DNA from: Paracoccus onchidii
GTDB taxonomy: Bacteria > Pseudomonadota > Alphaproteobacteria > Rhodobacterales > Rhodobacteraceae
DNA: 64,000 nt
Direction of reading: 5' to 3'
NCBI RefSeq assembly: GCF_028294535.1
Contig: NZ_JAQBIE010000011.1
Coordinates: 96,486 to 160,485, forward strand
Below, piece by piece: positions 17,789 through 27,085 of this stretch (position 1 is its first letter; each line of letters starts with the position of its first letter). The notes under the pieces are model-generated. The model ran no database searches. It was not told where the DNA came from and was given only the letters and a program-made list of their open reading frames with translations. The position numbers were made by a program, and so were the translations under genes.

Positions 17789-18088
17789 GTCAGATCGCCT
17801 GTCCTGCTTCATTCTGCTGACCGCATTCCTTGCGGCTTAGACGGGTTTAGCCCCGACTTGCTAACAATATGTCAAATCTTGGTGGTTTTATAAACAGATT
17901 CCTGTGGAGCCTGCCTGATTTCTGCTATCATAGGCGAGTTTTCGCCGAGCCCTTGTCTTTGTTGCGACGCTGCCTCCTGGCGTGGCTGGTTTGCAACAGT
18001 TGTGTTCGCGGCATGGTTGAGGTGGGTGCAAGCTGGTGCCGCGCAGAATTTGCAGGCAAATTATTGGTAGTTGAGTATCGAGGTTGAC

Positions 18089-19723
18089 ATGTTGCGTATT
18101 TCCCAAAGATTTGCCGTGTCCTTATTTGCCCTGTTGGGGCTGGCCGGCTCTGCCGTGGGGCAGGGGGCGGTTCAAGTCAGTGCGGGCTCGGGCGCGCTTC
18201 TCTCGCCCAGGTTGAATTTTTCGGCTGCGGAAATGGAGCTGGCGCAGGCCGTGGCAGGGCAGCCTTACCTTGCGGAATTCTATGGCGGCAACGGGTTGAA
18301 GCCGGTGTTTCAGGGTGCCGAGGGGCGCGCATTGCGCGAGGCGTTGCGAAGGGTGGCGGTGGATGCGCCGCAGCATGGTCTGCCCCGGTCCCGCTATCGC
18401 CCGACTGCCTTGAAGACGACAGAAAACGGTTTGCGCGCAGAGCTGCTTTTTGCCGGTATGCTGGCGCGTTACCTTTCGGACATGACTGGCGGGGCGCTTG
18501 ATCCGCAATCGGTCTCGGATCAGAACCATCGCCAGGTCCGTCGACCTGCGATCGGGCCCTTGATGGCGGCGTTCGTGGATGCGGCGTATCCAGTTGCGTT
18601 TCTGCGCCAGCAAGCGCCTGCCCATCCTGCCTATACCGCCCTTCAGGATGCGCTTGCGGGTCCGCGGAAATTGACCGTGCCCACACATCTGCCGCCCGCA
18701 CCCGAGGCGGTTTGGCGCGTGGGTATGCGCGGCAAAGGGGTGCTTCCCTTGCGTGATCGCTTGGCCAGCATCGGGTTCGGGGCCGAGGTTGCCGATCCGA
18801 TGCTGTATGATGCCGCCCTGTCCATAGCGGTTTCGCGCTATCAGGGGGCGGTCGGTCTGTCAGCGGATGGGATCGCCGGGCCGAATACGATTCGCTATCT
18901 GAATGGCGACATTGACGCGACGACAGATTGGCGGAGCCGCAAGATCGTCGCCGCGCTTGAACGTATGCGCTGGTTGGGCGGTGAAGATCTGGAGGCGCGG
19001 CATGTCTGGGTGAATATCCCCGAATATTCGGCGCGGATCGTTGATGGCGGTGCCGAGGTTTTCAATACGCGGGTCGTCGTGGGCAAGGCCGAGGCCAGAC
19101 TTCAGACGCCAGAGTTTTCGGACAGTATGGAATATGTGGTTGTCAATCCGCGCTGGAACGTGCCGCGCTCGATCACCGTGCGTGAATACTTGCCGCGCCT
19201 CAAGGCCAACCGCCATGCGCTGTCCCATCTGGATGTGGTCGATGGCAGGGGCGGGGTGGTTGCGCGCGGCAGCATCGATTTCGGCCGCTACACGGCCGCC
19301 AGCTTTCCTTACCGAATGCGACAGAAACCGGGGCCGAGCAATGCGCTTGGTCTGGTCAAGTTCATCTTTCCAAACCGTTGGAATATCTATCTGCACGACA
19401 CGCCAAGCAAGCATCTGTTTGGCAATCGCACCCGCGCCTATTCGCATGGATGCGTGAGGGTCGGAGACCCTTTCGACCTGGCCCGGGCATTGCTGTCGCG
19501 GCAAAGCAGCGATCCGGCGGCCTTGTTCCAGCGCGCGTTGGATAGCGACAGGGAAAGGTGGTTGAAACTGACGCCCGAGGTGCCGGTGCATCTGGTCTAT
19601 TTCACCGCCTATCCTGACAAGTCCGGCCGGATCCGCTATTTTGAGGATGTCTATGGGCGTGATGACGCTATCCTGCGCGGATTGGACGCCATCGCACTGG
19701 ATTCGGCGGGCGAAAGCGAATAA
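18089..19723 (+). CDS. ycbB: YcbB-type L,D-transpeptidase
   Basis: About 544 residues; GAGG lies 7 nt before ATG ([20 protein letters not shown]). A Sec signal or anchor comes first, then a scaffold domain (about 40-200), then a peptidoglycan-binding repeat ([19 protein letters not shown], then [11 protein letters not shown]), then a YkuD catalytic domain ending in [17 protein letters not shown] with the active Cys. It makes 3-3 cross-links between meso-diaminopimelate residues in the periplasm. The 300-bp gap to the divergent YcbK-like gene holds no other convincing gene. Confidence 0.93.
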   Translation: MLRISQRFAVSLFALLGLAGSAVGQGAVQVSAGSGALLSPRLNFSAAEMELAQAVAGQPYLAEFYGGNGLKPVFQGAEGRALREALRRVAVDAPQHGLPRSRYRPTALKTTENGLRAELLFAGMLARYLSDMTGGALDPQSVSDQNHRQVRRPAIGPLMAAFVDAAYPVAFLRQQAPAHPAYTALQDALAGPRKLTVPTHLPPAPEAVWRVGMRGKGVLPLRDRLASIGFGAEVADPMLYDAALSIAVSRYQGAVGLSADGIAGPNTIRYLNGDIDATTDWRSRKIVAALERMRWLGGEDLEARHVWVNIPEYSARIVDGGAEVFNTRVVVGKAEARLQTPEFSDSMEYVVVNPRWNVPRSITVREYLPRLKANRHALSHLDVVDGRGGVVARGSIDFGRYTAASFPYRMRQKPGPSNALGLVKFIFPNRWNIYLHDTPSKHLFGNRTRAYSHGCVRVGDPFDLARALLSRQSSDPAALFQRALDSDRERWLKLTPEVPVHLVYFTAYPDKSGRIRYFEDVYGRDDAILRGLDAIALDSAGESE

Positions 19724-19746
19724 GTCGGCACTTGAAAGAGGGTGCG

Positions 19747-20850
19747 ATGAAATCAGTAAATATCGGTGAGTTGGCGCGAGCGCTGGATGCGCGCAGCTGG
19801 GGGGATCTGACCCTGCCTGTGACTGGCGCGGCAGAGCCCGCCTCGACTGGTCCCGTGGGGCCCGAAGGCGGTATGATTGCGATGGCCATGTCGCCAAAAT
19901 ATGCCGACGCTCTGCAACCCGGAAGTATGGCGATCCTCGCCGAAGGAATGGACCCAGAGGTATATGGGTTGAAGGCGGCGATATTCGCGCCTCGTCCGCG
20001 CTTGCTGATGGCGGGGCTGACGCGGGCTTTTGATCCCGGGCTCGATATCGCGCCGGGCATTCACCCCAGCGCGATCGTCGACCCTTCTGCACGGATCGGT
20101 GAGGGGGTTGCGATTGCGCCCCTGGCCGTGATCGGCGCGAATGTGCGGATCGGAGCAGGGTCCCGGATCGCGGCCCATGTCTCGATCGGACGGGATTCCG
20201 TTCTGGGCGAGAACTGTGTCATCCATCCGGGCGCAAGGATCGCGCATGGCGTCAAGGCCGGTGACAGGCTGATCATGCAGCCGGGGTCGTCGATTGGTGG
20301 GGACGGGTTTTCCTTTGTCACCCCCGAGGAATCGGGGATCGAGGAAATCCGGCGCACCCTTGGCCCCCGTGCCGATATTCACGCCCAACACTGGACGCGC
20401 ATCCATTCGCTGGGTGGTGTCGAATTGGGTGATGATATCGAACTGGGCGCCAACTCGACCATTGATCGCGGCACCATTCGCGCCACCCGAATCGGGTCGG
20501 GAACCAAGATCGACAATCTCGTCCAGATCGGCCACAACGTCGAGATCGGCACGGATTGTCTGCTCTGTGGCCTGGTCGGTGTCGCGGGATCGTCGCGTAT
20601 CGGCGATCGGGTGGTTCTGGCCGGACAGGTCGGGGTTTCGGACAATATCGTCATTGGCGACGACGTGATCGCCGGTGGCGCAACCAAGATCTTCAGCAGG
20701 GTGCCCGCGGGGCGGGTCATTCTGGGCCATCCGGCCGTGAAGATGGAAACGCAGATGGAAATTCAGAAAGCGATGCGTCGCTTGCCACGTTTTGCACAAC
20801 AGCTCGCCAAGCTTCAGGAAACTGTTACACGCCTGTTGGAAAAGGGCTGA
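19747..20850 (+). CDS. lpxD: UDP-3-O-acylglucosamine N-acyltransferase (LpxD family)
   Basis: About 367 residues; GAAAGAGGG precedes the ATG. Left-handed beta-helix built of hexapeptide repeats (about 100-320; for example [20 protein letters not shown]), with the catalytic His in [11 protein letters not shown] and the typical GGDGFSFV segment. It N-acylates UDP-3-acyl-GlcN in lipid A synthesis using acyl-ACP. The usual alphaproteobacterial lpxD lies with bamA, fabZ and lpxA. This one is coupled instead to an AcpXL-type carrier and a ketosynthase, so it may be a second, specialised copy; a genome check would tell. Confidence 0.88.
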   Translation: MKSVNIGELARALDARSWGDLTLPVTGAAEPASTGPVGPEGGMIAMAMSPKYADALQPGSMAILAEGMDPEVYGLKAAIFAPRPRLLMAGLTRAFDPGLDIAPGIHPSAIVDPSARIGEGVAIAPLAVIGANVRIGAGSRIAAHVSIGRDSVLGENCVIHPGARIAHGVKAGDRLIMQPGSSIGGDGFSFVTPEESGIEEIRRTLGPRADIHAQHWTRIHSLGGVELGDDIELGANSTIDRGTIRATRIGSGTKIDNLVQIGHNVEIGTDCLLCGLVGVAGSSRIGDRVVLAGQVGVSDNIVIGDDVIAGGATKIFSRVPAGRVILGHPAVKMETQMEIQKAMRRLPRFAQQLAKLQETVTRLLEKG

Positions 20851-20862
20851 ACAGGAGGCCTC

Positions 20863-21129
20863 ATGACCGACACGATCAAATCCAGAATCACAGCCATCAT
20901 CGCGGAACAGGCGATGCTGGAACCCGATCAGGTGACTGACGACGCGACCCCCGAGGATCTGGGCATTGACAGCCTCGGCCTGGTCGAGTCGATTTTCGCA
21001 TTGGAAGAGGAATTCGACATCACGATTCCCTTCAATGCCAACGAACCCGAGAAATCCGAGTTTGACATCACGAATATGGGCACGATCATCGCGGCGGTTG
21101 AACGCCTGGTGGCGCAGAAAGCTGCATGA
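20863..21129 (+). CDS. Acyl carrier protein, AcpXL-like
   Basis: 88 residues behind a strong AGGAGG. The phosphopantetheine Ser is in LGIDSLGLVES. Acidic, with the EEEFDITIPFNANEPEKSEF loop of AcpXL, the carrier for very-long-chain (C26-C30) acyl groups put on rhizobial lipid A. It overlaps the ketosynthase start by 4 nt (ATGA). Only part of the rhizobial VLCFA cluster is present, so the chain length used here is uncertain. Confidence 0.82.
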   Translation: MTDTIKSRITAIIAEQAMLEPDQVTDDATPEDLGIDSLGLVESIFALEEEFDITIPFNANEPEKSEFDITNMGTIIAAVERLVAQKAA

Positions 21130-22463
21130 GTCCCAAGAAGTCAGGTAAGAAGGCCGCCCGAAACGAAGGCGCGGCCGAGAGTACAGCAGCATCGGGATCT
21201 GCCAGCGCAGCACCTGAAATCGTCAAACCCCTTGCCGGCGAAAGCTACAAGGGATTGCGGCGCGTGGTCATCACCGGTGCAGGCACGATCAACGCGCTTG
21301 GACATGATGTCGATACGACGCTTGGCGCCTTTCGCGAAGGGCGCTGCGGGATCACGCAGCTCAGCTTTCGCGATGTCGAGCGGTTGTCGATCCAGATCGG
21401 TGCGCAGGTGCATGACTGGCGACCCGAAGATTACTTCAATCGCCAACAGATCCTTCTGTATGACAAGTTCACCCAGTTCACGCTGTTGGCCGCAAAGCAG
21501 GCGGTGGCCCAATCGGGTCTTAGCTTCGTTGGCGCGCTGGGGCTGCGTTCGGGTGTCATTCTGGGGACCGCTGGTGGCGGATTGAACACCTGGGACGAAA
21601 ACTATCGAGCCGTCTATGAAGAGGGGAAGAACCGTGTTCACCCCTTTGTCGTGCCCAAGTTGATGAACAATGCCGCGGCCAGCCACGTGTCGATGGAATT
21701 CGGCCTGCGCGGGCCTGCATTTACCGTTGCGACCGCTTGTTCCAGCTCGAATCACGCGATGGGCCTTGCGTTTCAGATGGTGCGGTCGGGCGCGGCGCAG
21801 GTCATGTTGACCGGCGGTTCGGAAGCGATGCTTTGCTTTGGGGGCGTCAAGGCCTGGGAAGGTTTGCGCGTCATGTCCAAGGATGCGTGCCGACCCTTCA
21901 GTGCCAACCGGAACGGGATGGTGCAGGGTGAAGGGGCGGGGGTCTTTGTATTCGAAGACTATGAATCGGCCCGTGCCCGTGGCGCCGAGATCCTTGCCGA
22001 AGTGGTCGGGTTCGCAATGTCCTCGGATGCGCAGGATATTGTCATGCCATCTGCTCAGGGGGCCGAGCGTGCGATTACCGCCGCCATCGCCGATGCAGGG
22101 CTGAATCCCGAGCAGGTCGGTTATATCAACGCGCATGGCACCGGCACCGCGGCGAATGACAAGACCGAATGCGCCGCCGTGGCGCATGCGTTTGGGCATC
22201 ACGCCGACAGCCTGATGATTTCATCCACCAAGTCGATGCATGGCCATCTGATTGGCGGGACAGGTGCCGTTGAACTTCTGGCCTGTATCATGGCGCTGCG
22301 CGACGGGGTGATCGCCCCGACGATAGGATATCAGGAACCTGATCCGGAATGCGGCCTTGATGTGGTGCCCAACGAAGCGCGGGATGCCAAGGTTGATGCC
22401 GTTTTGTCCAATGCGTTTGCATTCGGGGGGTTGAATGCGGTGATTGCATTGCAACGCGTTTAG
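21126..22463 (+). CDS. Beta-ketoacyl-ACP synthase (FabF-like)
   Basis: 445 residues. Thiolase-fold condensing enzyme with the nucleophile in VATACSSSNHAMG and catalytic His residues in INAHGTGTAANDKTE and KSMHGHLIGGTGA. A basic/Ala-rich N-terminal extension of about 35 residues precedes the core (RRVVITGAGTINALG). It elongates acyl chains on the adjacent carrier protein. The gene ends 24 bp before a perfect palindromic terminator. FabF family certain; the link to long-chain lipid A acyl groups is inferred from neighbours. Confidence 0.9.
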   Translation: MSPKKSGKKAARNEGAAESTAASGSASAAPEIVKPLAGESYKGLRRVVITGAGTINALGHDVDTTLGAFREGRCGITQLSFRDVERLSIQIGAQVHDWRPEDYFNRQQILLYDKFTQFTLLAAKQAVAQSGLSFVGALGLRSGVILGTAGGGLNTWDENYRAVYEEGKNRVHPFVVPKLMNNAAASHVSMEFGLRGPAFTVATACSSSNHAMGLAFQMVRSGAAQVMLTGGSEAMLCFGGVKAWEGLRVMSKDACRPFSANRNGMVQGEGAGVFVFEDYESARARGAEILAEVVGFAMSSDAQDIVMPSAQGAERAITAAIADAGLNPEQVGYINAHGTGTAANDKTECAAVAHAFGHHADSLMISSTKSMHGHLIGGTGAVELLACIMALRDGVIAPTIGYQEPDPECGLDVVPNEARDAKVDAVLSNAFAFGGLNAVIALQRV

Positions 22464-22487
22464 GCGGCGTCAGAGATGCCCATGTAA

Positions 22488-22515
22488 AAACGGCGCCCGA
22501 ATTCGGGCGCCGTTT
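22488..22515. terminator. Bidirectional intrinsic terminator
   Basis: Perfect palindrome with stem ACGGCGCCCG / CGGGCGCCGT, A-rich on one side and T-rich on the other, between the convergent ketosynthase and IalB-family genes. Confidence 0.9.
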
Positions 22516-22538
22516 CCTTTCCTGAGCGCGTGGGAAGT

Positions 22539-23258
22539 TTAATTCGCCGCAGCGCTGGCCTGATCTGAATATTCCGACAATTCGTTGAACGCCGCCGTGA
22601 AGCCCGACAGGGATAGTTCAAGCTTGACCGGGTTTTCCGGGTTTCCGCCGAACGGCATCAGCGAAAGATTCGCGACATTTCCGCCTTTCAGCGCCGTCAG
22701 TTCACCCGCGGTAAACCCGACGCGGGCCACACATCCGACCGGCGCACAGAAGCTGAACGGATATTCCTGTGTCTTGCTGCTGTCGATCGAGAACCCCAAT
22801 CCCTTGATCAGATCGGTTTCCAGCGGCGCCACGATGGTCGCGCCCGCGGCAACATTGCCATTCTTCAGCGGGATCAGCGTCATTTCAGCGACCGAATTGC
22901 CCTCGCCGTCCTGCAACAGTTGATACAGTTCGCAAGGATCCTCTCCTTGTGCGGCGCGAATACAGCGCAAGGTCCAGTCGGTATGGGTCGATTTCACGTA
23001 ATAGCTGCCGACCTGCGGTTCATCCGATTCCGCGGCGGCTTCACCCTCTGCGGTCGGGGTTTCATCGGTTGCCGTGGTTTCATCCGCTGCGGGGGCCTCT
23101 GCTGCGGGGGCTTCGGCGGGTTGTTCTGCCTCGGTCGCAGCCTGTTCAGCGGGTGCGCTGGTTTCGTCAGAGGCTTCCGGGGTGCTGTCCTGGGCAAACG
23201 CCGGCGCCGCAACAAGAGCCAGCGCTGCCAGCAAAGTCTGCGAGGGTTTGATCGGCAT
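22539..23258 (-). CDS. IalB-family (invasion-associated locus B) exported protein
   Basis: About 239 residues from MPIKPSQTLLAALALVAAPAFA with GGGAAG upstream; a longer frame lacks a signal. After the Sec signal comes a low-complexity Ala/Glu/Pro/Thr linker of about 65 residues, then the IalB domain. That domain has STHTDWTLRCIRAAQGEDPCELY and FSFCAPVGCVARVGF, with four conserved Cys that would form two disulfides. The family is periplasmic or surface-associated and widespread in Alphaproteobacteria. The name comes from Bartonella; no invasion role is implied here. Confidence 0.88.
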   Translation of the reverse strand: MPIKPSQTLLAALALVAAPAFAQDSTPEASDETSAPAEQAATEAEQPAEAPAAEAPAADETTATDETPTAEGEAAAESDEPQVGSYYVKSTHTDWTLRCIRAAQGEDPCELYQLLQDGEGNSVAEMTLIPLKNGNVAAGATIVAPLETDLIKGLGFSIDSSKTQEYPFSFCAPVGCVARVGFTAGELTALKGGNVANLSLMPFGGNPENPVKLELSLSGFTAAFNELSEYSDQASAAAN

Positions 23259-23452
23259 GTCTATGTCTTCCCTTTGCTCGATAGTCCACGCCCGCCTAGC
23301 ATGTCTGTAGCGCTTTGTCAGTCCACAAGAACCGCGGCGCGCATCAACATGGGTTGAGTGTTGTTGAAACCATGAGATGTCAGGCTTGCGGTTGCGGGCC
23401 TGCATTCCCGTTTTCAGTAGCAGGGCGTGCGCAGAAAGTGGCGCCGGAATTG

Positions 23453-23524
23453 AAAAGGGCCGTGGTTCAACCACGGCCCCGACGCTAAGGCGTCCTCTCC
23501 CTGCCGGACGGGCCGGTCATCATT
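23453..23524 (-). ncRNA. Candidate small RNA or leader RNA upstream of the IalB-family gene
   Basis: On the minus strand a TTGACG box (23554-23559) and a TAGCGT box (23531-23536), 17 nt apart, predict a transcript starting near 23524. About 70 nt later it would end at a strong terminator (23457-23479 plus U4). In between are a GACGC-TAAG-GCGTC hairpin (23481-23494) and a purine-rich GGCAGGGAGAGG stretch. No convincing coding frame except a 12-codon one. It could also be an attenuated leader of the downstream IalB gene. Confidence 0.4.
23457..23479 (-). terminator. Intrinsic terminator of the minus-strand small transcript
   Basis: On the minus strand, stem GGGCCGTGG / CCACGGCCC with loop TTGAA, then TTTTC. 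Confidence 0.75.
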
Positions 23525-23581
23525 GCCTGCACGCTAGTCGCGCAACCGTGATCCGTCAACAGCCTATACAGATAGGTTCAA

Positions 23582-23690
23582 TCACAAAAAAGCCGCGCCC
23601 GGGGGCGCGGCAGTCCAACAGGGAGGAAGGTCCGGACCGGACGAGGGTACCGGACAGTTCCCATACTGGCACATGGCGGTTAATTTTGTA
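23582..23690 (-). ncRNA. Second minus-strand small-transcript candidate with strong terminator
   Basis: A very strong minus-strand terminator (stem GCCGCGCCC / GGGCGCGGC at 23592-23611, then U6) ends a transcript with no annotated gene upstream; the next gene to the right runs the other way. Just before the stem is the pyrimidine-rich string CCTTCCTCCCTG, able to pair with ribosome-binding sites, a seed type seen in Rhodobacteraceae small RNAs. A 30-codon frame (start 23674) overlaps the terminator and has no ribosome site, so I favour RNA. Promoter not clear. Confidence 0.4.
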
Positions 23691-23748
23691 TTGTCGCAGC
23701 GTGCGTTGGGGCGCAACAGGGTGGAAGATGCAGCAGGAGGCGGCGCGA

Positions 23749-25314
23749 ATGACGAATGTGCTGAATGAACAGGCGGGCACGATTTTCGTTGGCGGGGGTG
23801 GAAAGAATTACGGTGATCCACAATCACTGTTGCTGAAATACGCAAACCGTCACGGCATGATCGCCGGGGCGACCGGAACCGGAAAGACGGTTACCTTGCA
23901 GACCCTCGCAGAAAGCCTTTCGCTGGCGGGCGTGCCGGTGTTCTTGTCTGACGTCAAAGGGGATCTTGCGGGCCTGTCACGCGCCGGGTCCGAGCAGGGA
24001 AAGCTGCATGATGCCTTTGTTAAACGCGCGGATCAAATCGGATTGACGCTGGATTATCAGGCATTTCCAGTTACGTTCTGGGATGTCTGGGGCGAGCAGG
24101 GTCACCCCGTGCGCACCACGCCCGCCGAGATGGGGCCGCTGCTTTTGTCGCGGTTGCTGGGGCTGACCGATGCGCAGGAAGGCGTGATGAATATCGCATT
24201 CCGCGTGGCCGACGAGCAGGGATTGGCCCTGCTGGATCTGGATGACTTGCAGGCCATGCTGGTTTGGGTTGGCCAGAACGCCAAGGAATTGTCGCTGGAA
24301 TACGGGAATATCAGCACCGCGAGTGTCGGGGCAATCCAGCGCGCATTTCTGGTGTTGGAAAATCAGGGCGGCAATCACCTGTTCGGAGAGCCGGCACTGG
24401 ATCTGGCGGATATGCTGACGACCGACAAGGATGGTCGAGGTACGGTCAACATTCTGGCCGCGGATCGCCTGATGCATTCGCCGCGGCTATACGCGACCTT
24501 CCTGTTGTGGCTGTTGTCAGAGCTGTTTGAACAGCTGCCCGAGGTCGGCGATCCAGAGCGGCCCAAGATTGCCTTCTTCTTCGATGAAAGCCACTTGTTG
24601 TTCGACGATGCGCCCAAGGCGCTGATCGACAAGGTGGAACAGGTCGCCAGATTGATTCGATCCAAAGGTGTCAGCGTCTGGTTCATCAGCCAGAATCCTG
24701 CGGATATTCCCGAGGATATTCTGGGGCAGCTGGGAAATCGGGTGCAGCATGCGTTGCGTGCGTTTACCGCCAAGGATCAGAAGGCGCTGCGTCTGGCGGC
24801 GGAAAATTATCGCACCAATCCCGAATTCGATATTGCCCAGGCAATCCAGAGCGTGGGGACGGGCGAGGCCGTGACATCGCTGTTGGAACACAAAGGCGTG
24901 CCCGGTATCGCACAGCGTTGCCTTGTGCGCCCCCCCTTCAGCCGCTTGGGGCCGATCGATGAAACCGAGCGGGCACAGACAGTCGATGGATCCCCGCTGC
25001 GCGCCAAATACTCAGAACGGCTGGAACGAGAATCAGCCAAGGAAATTCTGACCTCTCGCGCCGAGGCGGCAGCCAAAGAGCTTGCCCAGAAGGCCTCTAC
25101 CGCGCCCGAGGATGATCTGTTCAACATGGATCGCCCCGAATATCGCAACGCCCGTCGCTATGAACCCACATCCAAACCGAAGACCCGCAGCAGATCTTCT
25201 CGCAGCGACAGCGTTGCCGAGACATTCGCTAAAAGCCTGGCGCGCCAATTGGGCACAAGATCCGGGCAGGCCCTGGTCAGGGGTGTGCTTGGATCATTGT
25301 TCCGCGGTCGCTGA
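23749..25314 (+). CDS. HerA-like ATPase, DUF853 family
   Basis: About 521 residues from MTNVLNEQ, with AGGAGG 8 nt upstream. Walker A is GATGTGKTVTLQTL, followed by FLSDVKGDLAGLS, Walker B is KIAFFFDESHLLFDDA, and sensor/Arg elements lie in WFISQNPADIPEDILGQLGNR. The C-terminus (about 450-521) is basic and Ser/Arg-rich. The family resembles HerA and VirB4-type hexameric DNA pumps but stands alone here, with no NurA nuclease or secretion genes nearby. Its exact role is not established. The last 38 nt overlap the convergent DUF6477 gene. Confidence 0.9.
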   Translation: MTNVLNEQAGTIFVGGGGKNYGDPQSLLLKYANRHGMIAGATGTGKTVTLQTLAESLSLAGVPVFLSDVKGDLAGLSRAGSEQGKLHDAFVKRADQIGLTLDYQAFPVTFWDVWGEQGHPVRTTPAEMGPLLLSRLLGLTDAQEGVMNIAFRVADEQGLALLDLDDLQAMLVWVGQNAKELSLEYGNISTASVGAIQRAFLVLENQGGNHLFGEPALDLADMLTTDKDGRGTVNILAADRLMHSPRLYATFLLWLLSELFEQLPEVGDPERPKIAFFFDESHLLFDDAPKALIDKVEQVARLIRSKGVSVWFISQNPADIPEDILGQLGNRVQHALRAFTAKDQKALRLAAENYRTNPEFDIAQAIQSVGTGEAVTSLLEHKGVPGIAQRCLVRPPFSRLGPIDETERAQTVDGSPLRAKYSERLERESAKEILTSRAEAAAKELAQKASTAPEDDLFNMDRPEYRNARRYEPTSKPKTRSRSSRSDSVAETFAKSLARQLGTRSGQALVRGVLGSLFRGR

Positions 25315-25675
25315 TTGCGGTAAGGGCGGGTGCCGGAATTTCGCCGCGTGCGGTATCTGCCTTGGGGTCGGCCTGTCCGCTGACCTCTCGCATTTCGGCC
25401 AGGATAGCGATCATCAACAGGACGTGGCGATGCATGTCATAGTCGGATGCCTTTTCAAGGCGCCGCTCATTCATGACGGCTTCCATCGCGCGCAGGCGGG
25501 GAAGGGTCTGGCCAATAGCCGGACAACCGTCGCGGCGTAGCAGGCGGGCCAGGTCGCGGTTGCGTTTCCAGCTTGCCTGGCCCGCGCGGGCGGCGCGGAT
25601 CAATGTCGCTGGCCGACGAAGTGCCGGCTGAGAAGAATGCTGGCGCAGAACGATGACGTTGCCGGTCGTGGACAT
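25277..25675 (-). CDS. DUF6477-type small protein
   Basis: About 132 residues from MSTTGNVIVLRQ. Basic; the core RRPATLIRAARAGQASWKRNRDLARLLR, then LPRLRAMEAVMNERRLEKASDYDMHRHVLLMIAILAEM, matches the pattern I know from a short Rhodobacterales-restricted family of unknown role. No membrane segment or catalytic motif. It is divergent from the DUF6456-type gene across 212 bp, and its 3' end runs 38 nt into the DUF853 gene. Confidence 0.7.
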   Translation of the reverse strand: MSTTGNVIVLRQHSSQPALRRPATLIRAARAGQASWKRNRDLARLLRRDGCPAIGQTLPRLRAMEAVMNERRLEKASDYDMHRHVLLMIAILAEMREVSGQADPKADTARGEIPAPALTAISDRGTMIQAHP

Positions 25676-25887
25676 GGGAGACTCCTTGATGCGTGTCCCA
25701 GTCAGCTTCACACAACCTTAACGTGTGTTGCCAAGTCATTGATTGGACCGTTCGCTGCAGCAATGAATCTTTAAAGTTTGTTAGGGAATGTTGCCACTAT
25801 GTGCAGAAAGTTACCTGCGCATTAACCAGAGTGATGCAACCCAGGGTGGCAAACTTCTTGCTGTCCGAGGATGACAAAGGACCTGAC

Positions 25888-27024
25888 ATGACCGTATTCA
25901 CCGGTGATTTCACCATCGAGGCGGGCGGCGCCGACCACCGATCCGAGATCGCCAGCGTGACCGCGACACGAACCGACCTTCCGGAAGATGCCCGATTGTA
26001 TCTGCGCCATGTCGAGGACGGTGTGACCATCCGTGCGTTGGCCCGCGAGGCGGGCTGCCACGCTTCGACCATATTGCGTCGTATTCGCCGGTTCGAGGCG
26101 CGCCGCGATGATCCCTTGATCGACCGGGCCTTGTCGCCCGAACGTAAACCTTCGGCGAATGATGATGCCACAACCTTGCGGATCCTGCGTCGTCTGGCCG
26201 AGCCAGGTGCGGTTCTTGCCTCTGCCGAAGGGATGGACAAGGCAATCGTGAGCCGGAACGATATCAGGACTGCTGTGCTTGAACGCGATCTTGCGGAAAT
26301 GATGGCGCTGCGCGGTTGGGTGGCCATGATTTCGAATGGGGGGCGTATCCAGCGCTATGCGATTGCCCCTGCCGGGCGCGAAGCCTTGCGCGCTTTGTTG
26401 TCGCGTTCGGGCATGGGGGCTGCCGTGCCCGGACCGGGTGATTTTTCAAACGCAACGCCTGTCGACTTGCCTTCGGCGCAAGGCGATGTGACCGGGGGGA
26501 ACGCAACCGATCATGCAGAGCAGCATCGGGTGTGGGAAGAGCGGAAGATTCAGGATCCTGAAGACGGCAAGCGGCGCACGGCTCGTGTGAATATTGCCGA
26601 AAGCCCCTTGTTGCTGTTGGCGCGGCGGCGCGATCGGGATGGAAAGCCGTTTCTTTCGGCAGGGATGGTCACCGCAGGTGAGAGGTTGCGCGAAGACTTC
26701 GAATTGGCCCAGATGGGGCCGCGGGTGACACAGAACTGGACCGGGTTCCTGACTGCGGGCATCGACCGGTCCTTCAACGGTGGCGGGTATCGCGGCGGTT
26801 CCGAAAGTGCACGTGATCGCGTTGCGACCGCGTTGCGCGAACTGGGGCCCGGAATGGGCGATGTCGTCCTGAGGGTGTGCTGCTATCTCGAGGGTATCGA
26901 GATGACCGAACGACGCCTTGGCTGGTCGGCAAGATCCGGCAAGATCGTGCTGCGGCTGGCGCTGATGCGTCTTGAACGCCATTACGAAGAGGTTTACGGC
27001 GGCGGTTCGCGATTGATCGGCTGA
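25888..27024 (+). CDS. DUF6456-type helix-turn-helix protein
   Basis: About 378 residues from MTVFTGD, with AAAGGA upstream. The N-terminal resolvase-like helix-turn-helix (VTIRALAREAGCHASTILRR, then IRRFEARRDD) is followed by a winged-helix-like part (about 95-165). The conserved C-terminal block is LSAGMVTAGERLREDFELAQ, VTQNW, and RVCCYLEGIEMTERRLGWSARSGKIVLRLAL. DNA binding is likely; the target is unknown. Found across Alphaproteobacteria. No operon partners. Confidence 0.75.
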   Translation: MTVFTGDFTIEAGGADHRSEIASVTATRTDLPEDARLYLRHVEDGVTIRALAREAGCHASTILRRIRRFEARRDDPLIDRALSPERKPSANDDATTLRILRRLAEPGAVLASAEGMDKAIVSRNDIRTAVLERDLAEMMALRGWVAMISNGGRIQRYAIAPAGREALRALLSRSGMGAAVPGPGDFSNATPVDLPSAQGDVTGGNATDHAEQHRVWEERKIQDPEDGKRRTARVNIAESPLLLLARRRDRDGKPFLSAGMVTAGERLREDFELAQMGPRVTQNWTGFLTAGIDRSFNGGGYRGGSESARDRVATALRELGPGMGDVVLRVCCYLEGIEMTERRLGWSARSGKIVLRLALMRLERHYEEVYGGGSRLIG

Positions 27025-27085
27025 GTGAATATTCAGGCTCATAAGGCAGTTGCGGCGTTTCCCGATGATCCGATAGTGTGCGCTT

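Noticed and set aside
18860..20092. 410-codon minus-strand open frame
   Set aside because: Antisense across the L,D-transpeptidase and lpxD genes; no domain.
23619..23660. GGAGGAAGGTCCGGACC-like string, reminiscent of the SRP RNA GGTCCGGAAGGAAGCAGC loop
   Set aside because: The order of elements is wrong and the conserved GGAA-GCAG tetraloop pattern is absent, so this is not an ffs gene.
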